This document shows, one piece after another, positions 60,109-64,000 of a stretch of 64,000 nucleotides of DNA. Below the pieces are notes generated by a model. That model saw only the letters and a program-made list of their open reading frames with translations, was not told the origin of the DNA and did no database searches. Numbering within the stretch: position 1 is the first letter of the stretch; every line of letters begins with the position of its first letter. This DNA comes from Sphingomonas sp. QA11 (lineage in GTDB: Bacteria; Pseudomonadota; Alphaproteobacteria; Sphingomonadales; Sphingomonadaceae), in the NCBI RefSeq assembly GCF_028473665.1, contig NZ_CP098774.1:2604001-2668000 (forward strand), written 5' to 3'. The translations under genes were made by a program, and so were the position numbers.

Positions 60109-60780
60109 TCAAGGCGCGGACAGGATATAACCGATCCCGCGCACTGTCTGCAGCTTGGTCGCCGCATCGACATCCTCCAGCTTCCGCCTGATACGGTGGA
60201 CATAGACCTCGACCGCGTTCGACCCGAGCGCATAGCCGGATCCGAAAAGCTGATCCTCGATCATGCGCTTGGACAGGACATGGCCCGACCGGCGCATCAG
60301 CAGTTCGAGCAGTTCGACCTCGCGGATCGACAGGTCGACCGCGCCGCCATCCACATGGACCTCGCGCGTCCGCGTATCGAGCGTGAGATTGCCGGTCGTC
60401 AGCAAATGGTCGACATAGCCGCCCTGCCGCCTGAGCACGGCGCAAAGCCGGGCATGGAGTTCGGGAAACAGGAACGGCTTCACGATATAATCGTCGGCAC
60501 CGCTCTCAAGCCCCTGCACGCGCTTCTCGCCTTCGCCGCGCGCGGTGAGCACAAGGACCGGCTCGGTATATCGTTGCGCACGCAGACGCCGCAGGAGACT
60601 TAATCCGTCCTCGTCCGGCAGGCCGAGATCGAGGATTACCGCCGCGTAACTGCCCGTCTCGATCAACAATTGCGCGTCACCCGCGATGCCGGCCACGTCA
60701 CAGCGAATGTCCCGCTTGGCGAAGGCCGCAACCAATGCATCGGCCAGTTCCCTGTCGTCCTCGACGATCAGCAACCGCAC
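60109..60780 (-). CDS. OmpR-family response regulator
   Basis: The 223-residue protein has a receiver domain (MRLLIVEDDRELAD, phospho-Asp in VILDLGLPDEDG, Thr in LVLTARGE, Lys in DYIVKPF) and an OmpR/PhoB winged helix (LSIREVELLELLMRRSGHVLSKRMIEDQLFG, VYVHRIRRKLE, TVRGIGYIL, read in parts). It is followed 8 bp later by its kinase. Target genes are not shown by context; the nearby secreted protein genes are possible. Confidence 0.93.
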   Translation of the reverse strand: MRLLIVEDDRELADALVAAFAKRDIRCDVAGIAGDAQLLIETGSYAAVILDLGLPDEDGLSLLRRLRAQRYTEPVLVLTARGEGEKRVQGLESGADDYIVKPFLFPELHARLCAVLRRQGGYVDHLLTTGNLTLDTRTREVHVDGGAVDLSIREVELLELLMRRSGHVLSKRMIEDQLFGSGYALGSNAVEVYVHRIRRKLEDVDAATKLQTVRGIGYILSAP

Positions 60781-61140
60781 GGGAAGCTCTCCTTCGCTAC
60801 CACCTTGCCGAGCCGGTCCGGCCTATCTCTTTCAGCTCGTGAGACCGGTCCCCGCTTTGCTGTTTCACGGCCGGATATCGCCCGTGGAAACTTCACAACC
60901 GAAAAGAACCGGTCCGTAATTCCTTCATACCATTCTACGAAGCCAACGATAACCTTTTAAAATGCAGCCCTGATTTCCAGAGGGGGACCGTCACGGCGAG
61001 GGTGGCTAAGTGGCGCCTACGCAAATCGCTCGTCAGGGGTTCACATTCCACCGGAATCTAAACCCTAGTATCATATATGATATTATTGCACATGCTTCCG
61101 GACAGACGTTGCGAAAGCGCCGACCTCGGAGAAATGCCTG
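60781..61140. other. Intergenic region between the regulator and the secreted DUF1349-like gene
   Basis: A 360-bp divergent region. It contains a 14-bp perfect palindrome TATCATATATGATA (61069-61082) about 60 bp before the plus-strand gene and an AT-rich patch at 60940-60965. No gene or terminator is convincing. Confidence 0.5.
61069..61082. promoter_or_regulatory. Palindrome TATCATATATGATA
   Basis: A 14-bp perfect palindrome in a GC-rich setting, about 60 bp upstream of the start at 61141. It could overlap a -10 region or be an operator. Confidence 0.35.
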
Positions 61141-61959
61141 ATGCCTCCCCTGAGAATGCCGCGTACTCTTGGCCTCGCCCTGCTCGCCTCCACGATCGGT
61201 ACGGTACCCCTCGCCGCCCAACAGGCTTCCGCGCCGGCCGTGCCTGCCTGGGCCCAGCCGGGATCGGAGACTCACCAGCAGGTCGGCCCGCCCGAGGGAT
61301 TCAGCCGCCCGACCAGGACCTTTCCCGGCAGGATCGGCGTTTTCGAGGGGCAGTCAGACGTTGGCGGCGCACTTGTGCCCGGCAGCGCCAGCTACGACGC
61401 GGCGACCGGCAGCTACACCATCACCTCCGCCGGCTATAACGTCTGGTACACCCGCGACGAGTTCCGCTTCCTGTGGAAGAAGATGGACGGCGACATCAGC
61501 CTCGCCGCCGACATCGCCTATCCCGATCCCAGGGGTTTCTTCGACCGCAAGGCGGTCTTCGTCATCCGCCAGGATCTCGACGACAATGCGAAGGAGGCAC
61601 TGGTCGCGCTGCACGGCGACGGCATGATCCACCTGGCCCAGCGTCCGACCAAGGGCGCCCGGATCAACGATCTCGAATACCGCATCGGCGGCCGCGGCAG
61701 CCGCCCGGGTGGCAAGACGCCCGACGACCTGGTCATCGTTAACGCGAGGCGCATCGGCATCGAGAAGCGTGGCGACAGCATCGCCCTGTTCGTCAGCCTG
61801 GAAGGCGAGCCGATGCACCAATTCGGTCCCCCGATCAGGCTTGCGTTCGACGGCCCCTTCTATGTCGGCATCGGCTTCTGCTCGCATCTGCCGACCACGG
61901 CGGACACGGCGGTGGTCTCGAACCTGGTGCTGGAGAACGGCGCCGGGAAGATCCACTGA
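61141..61959 (+). CDS. Secreted DUF1349-like protein
   Basis: The 272-residue protein has a signal peptide (LGLALLASTIGTVPLAAQQ), a Pro-rich stretch and a jelly-roll-like domain. WYTRDEFRFLWKKMDGDISLAADI and FVIRQDLDDNAKEALVALHGDG (in parts) resemble the DUF1349/concanavalin-like fold found beside TolB-like periplasmic proteins; this is from pattern only. A GGAGAAA ribosome site precedes the ATG at 61141; an ATG five codons later is possible. It ends one base before the convergent stop of the ligase-fusion gene. The ligand is unknown, perhaps carbohydrate. Confidence 0.7.
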   Translation: MPPLRMPRTLGLALLASTIGTVPLAAQQASAPAVPAWAQPGSETHQQVGPPEGFSRPTRTFPGRIGVFEGQSDVGGALVPGSASYDAATGSYTITSAGYNVWYTRDEFRFLWKKMDGDISLAADIAYPDPRGFFDRKAVFVIRQDLDDNAKEALVALHGDGMIHLAQRPTKGARINDLEYRIGGRGSRPGGKTPDDLVIVNARRIGIEKRGDSIALFVSLEGEPMHQFGPPIRLAFDGPFYVGIGFCSHLPTTADTAVVSNLVLENGAGKIH

Positions 61960-61960
61960 T

Positions 61961-64000
61961 TCAGCAACTGCGGATCAGGTCTCCGGCCGCGATTTTGCGT
62001 GGTCCGTCCTTCGTGTGGAGAAGCAGGCCGTTCTCGTCGATGTCGTGGAAAATGCCTGCCACCACGTCTTCAGACAAAGGGCCGGTTGAGACGGAGATCA
62101 GTTGCCCGTGGCGATACGCGGCATTCAAATACGGCGTGCGAAGCGCGGCGAAACCGCCTGCTCTCCACATCTCGAGGCAGTCGAGAAAATTCCCTGTCAG
62201 GATACCCAGTACCTGGTTCCTCTGTGCCGTGGCACCTTCCGCGCGGAGATCCGTAGCCGGGTACATCGTGCCGGTTTCCGGATGGCTGTTGACGTTGATC
62301 CCGATGCCGACAGCCGCCCAGAGACGATTGGAAGCATGCGCCGTTTCGATCAGCACGCCGGATACCTTCCGTCCTTCTATCAACGTGTCGTTGGGCCATT
62401 TTATCTGAACGGCCGCTTCGGGTGAAACAACGGCGCGCGCAGTCATCCAGACAGCCAGGGAACTCACAAAGACCAATCCGGTATAAGGGTGAATCTCATC
62501 CGTGATATCGATCAGCATCGTCCAGTAGATATTACCTTCGGGGGAAATCCAGTTCCGCTTGTTCCGGCCCCGGCCGGCAGTCTGACGCTTTGCCCAGATG
62601 AGGGTCGGCGAGGATGCCGCCCCACGAAGAAGTTCGATCGCGTCTGAATTGGTGCTGCCGGTCTCTTCCTTTTCAACGATCACAAGACCCACCGGGAATC
62701 GCGGCGGTTCCTCAACGTGCGCGGTATCGCGATCCATATTTTCCTCCGGATTCCGGGCGCCGTCTTCTCGTACCGGCAGGTACCGCGCAATGATCTTCCC
62801 CGTTTCCGTTTCTGGAAGGGTATCCACGATGCCAATAATCCTGGGCATCGCCAGACCGAGACGCGCGCGCCGCAAATCAGCCATAACATTCTCGGCGGAA
62901 TTCGTCGAACCGGCAGCCAGGACAACGCTCGCAACGAACCGCTGCCCCTGTTCCGGGTCGGGAAACGCTCTCACGATCGCGTCGCTGACATAGTCAAGCC
63001 GAACCAGCGCTGCGCGAACCGTTTCGGCGCTGCAATTGACCCCGGAAATGACGGCGATGCCATCACTGCGTCCATACAGATGGAGGCACCCGTCCTCGTC
63101 CAACCACCCAACGTCGTTCATCGTTATGAAATCGCCGCGAGTTCGCGGTTCTGAGGCGTCGGCGCTTCCCGCTTCATAAGTGAAGGTCGGCATGTCGTCT
63201 GACCGAACGAAGACGACACCCTTGCTTCCCGCAGGGAGATTCGCGCCGGTTTCCAAGTCGCGGATCTCGATATCGACACCGACAAAAGGTTCTCCGACAC
63301 TGGTCGGCCGGCTCAGCCACACTGGCGTGTCGACCGACGTCATCATGCCGAACTCGGAACTCGCATAATATTCCCGGAAGATCGGCCCCCACCAATCTAT
63401 CATTCGCTCTTTCACATCCCTCGGGCATGCAGCGGCACCGTGAAGGACGAATTCCAGAGTGTTTGGATTCAGAAGGGTCCTCGCACCGTCTCCTAGTTCC
63501 AGCAACTTTCGCATCATGCGCGGTACGAGATGAAGGTGAGTCAGCGAGTGCTCGATAATGGCATCAAGCAGCGCATCTGCGCTGAAATCATCGAGGATGA
63601 CGAGTCTTTCGGCTCGATCCATTGATGCCAGAGCATGGTGCAACGGCGCCTGATGATAGAGCGGACCTGTCACGGCGGTCCGCATACCCTCGTCGATACG
63701 CCAGGATGACAGGAACCTCCTGTTACGAAGGTCAGCCATATCGGACGGAAGCGGTTGTCGTACCGTCGTCTTCGGCAGCGCAGTCGAACCCGACGTGAAG
63801 AAGCGGGACTCCGGAGAACGTTTGGGCGGCCGCTCCTCGCCCGGCCCCGCAGCACAGAGATCCTCCCAACCAAGCGAACTGTCGTCGCGCTTCCCGACGA
63901 GAATGACGCGTGCAACCCCGTCATATTCTGGCAGTTCACCGTTGCTCGTCACGATCGCGCCGAAATTTTCCCGCGTCAGCAACGCAACGAGGTCGGGTTC
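61961..64000 (-). CDS. ANL acyl-adenylate ligase fused to biotin-protein-ligase domain (5' end beyond window)
   Basis: The frame is open to the right edge, so the N-terminus is missing. The visible ~420-residue ligase part has the P-loop FFTSGSTALPKT, HGAAACP, YYASSEFGMM (A5), GDFITMNDVGWLDEDG (A7) and PETETGKIIARYLP (A10, catalytic Lys). In the same frame follows a complete biotin-protein-ligase domain: EETGSTNSDA, AGRGRNKRNWISPEGNIYW, IKWPNDTLIEGRKVSGVLIE, AVGIGINVN, and a C-terminal SH3-like end (IDENGLLLHTKDG). At the junction GGAGG lies 6 bases before an in-frame ATG (62737), so a free 258-residue ligase may also be made. Base composition is visibly lower in GC than the neighbours, suggesting transfer. 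A housekeeping BirA role or a dedicated biotin-like modification are both possible. Confidence 0.85.
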   Translation of the reverse strand, partial: EPDLVALLTRENFGAIVTSNGELPEYDGVARVILVGKRDDSSLGWEDLCAAGPGEERPPKRSPESRFFTSGSTALPKTTVRQPLPSDMADLRNRRFLSSWRIDEGMRTAVTGPLYHQAPLHHALASMDRAERLVILDDFSADALLDAIIEHSLTHLHLVPRMMRKLLELGDGARTLLNPNTLEFVLHGAAACPRDVKERMIDWWGPIFREYYASSEFGMMTSVDTPVWLSRPTSVGEPFVGVDIEIRDLETGANLPAGSKGVVFVRSDDMPTFTYEAGSADASEPRTRGDFITMNDVGWLDEDGCLHLYGRSDGIAVISGVNCSAETVRAALVRLDYVSDAIVRAFPDPEQGQRFVASVVLAAGSTNSAENVMADLRRARLGLAMPRIIGIVDTLPETETGKIIARYLPVREDGARNPEENMDRDTAHVEEPPRFPVGLVIVEKEETGSTNSDAIELLRGAASSPTLIWAKRQTAGRGRNKRNWISPEGNIYWTMLIDITDEIHPYTGLVFVSSLAVWMTARAVVSPEAAVQIKWPNDTLIEGRKVSGVLIETAHASNRLWAAVGIGINVNSHPETGTMYPATDLRAEGATAQRNQVLGILTGNFLDCLEMWRAGGFAALRTPYLNAAYRHGQLISVSTGPLSEDVVAGIFHDIDENGLLLHTKDGPRKIAAGDLIRSC
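62738..62749 (-). promoter_or_regulatory. Internal Shine-Dalgarno at the ligase-fusion junction
   Basis: On the minus strand CCGGAGGAAAAT directly precedes ATG (62735-62737). The GGAGG core with about 6-base spacing is one of the best ribosome sites in the window and lies inside the fused reading frame, where it encodes PEEN. Confidence 0.65.

Overview
The window looks like a chromosomal segment of a Sphingomonadales alphaproteobacterium (Sphingomonas-like). It is GC-rich, has an alphaproteobacterial SOS box (GTTC-N7-GTTC), an NDUFA12 complex I subunit beside a DUF2155 protein and aat, and protein families typical of sphingomonads. The backbone is the transcription/translation cluster tRNA-Trp, secE, nusG, rplK, rplA, rplJ, rplL, rpoB, rpoC (20.0-43.4 kb). 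It is unusually spread out because unrelated genes sit between its usual neighbours.

Layout. 0-2 kb: the end of a low-complexity protein with a repeated GKGTAGQDAQRRRN tail, followed by an asparagine-synthetase-like amide ligase. 2-11 kb: an SOS-box-linked Y-family polymerase, a lipoprotein, a ParA-like ATPase, aat overlapping a convergent DUF2155 gene, a minus-strand run (cold-shock domain protein, DUF192 protein, alpha/beta hydrolase, NDUFA12, DUF2155), recX and a fatty acyl-AMP ligase. 11-20 kb: an M28 peptidase with a membrane domain, an M13 peptidase with a beta-lactamase-fold hydrolase and a MarR regulator, and a GGDEF-EAL protein. 20-24 kb: tRNA-Trp, palindromic TTCCCTGTT repeats, a second M28 peptidase, and a hybrid histidine kinase whose membrane sensor has the plant ETR1 ethylene/copper-binding residues. 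24-43 kb: the ribosomal/RNA polymerase genes, interrupted by a PhoX-type phosphatase, a beta-helix secreted protein and two tandem paralogous membrane-anchored proteins.

44-55 kb: modABC molybdate uptake, a divergent outer-membrane porin, a three-enzyme GH18/NodB/GT2 fusion, and a molybdenum hydroxylase operon (2Fe-2S subunit, Mo-cofactor subunit, triheme cytochrome c) that probably uses the molybdate. 55.5-62 kb: a small LuxR-type regulator with a HisKA_2 kinase, two secreted proteins behind a strong inverted repeat, an OmpR-type two-component system and a secreted DUF1349-like protein.

62-64 kb: a gene of visibly lower GC that runs off the right edge. It encodes an acyl-adenylate (ANL) ligase fused in frame to a complete biotin-protein-ligase domain, with a strong internal Shine-Dalgarno and ATG at the junction. 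This fusion, the ETR1-like kinase and the repeat-tail/amide-ligase pair at the left edge are the best candidates for undescribed biology. No CRISPR array, intact insertion sequence, integrase or rRNA gene was seen.
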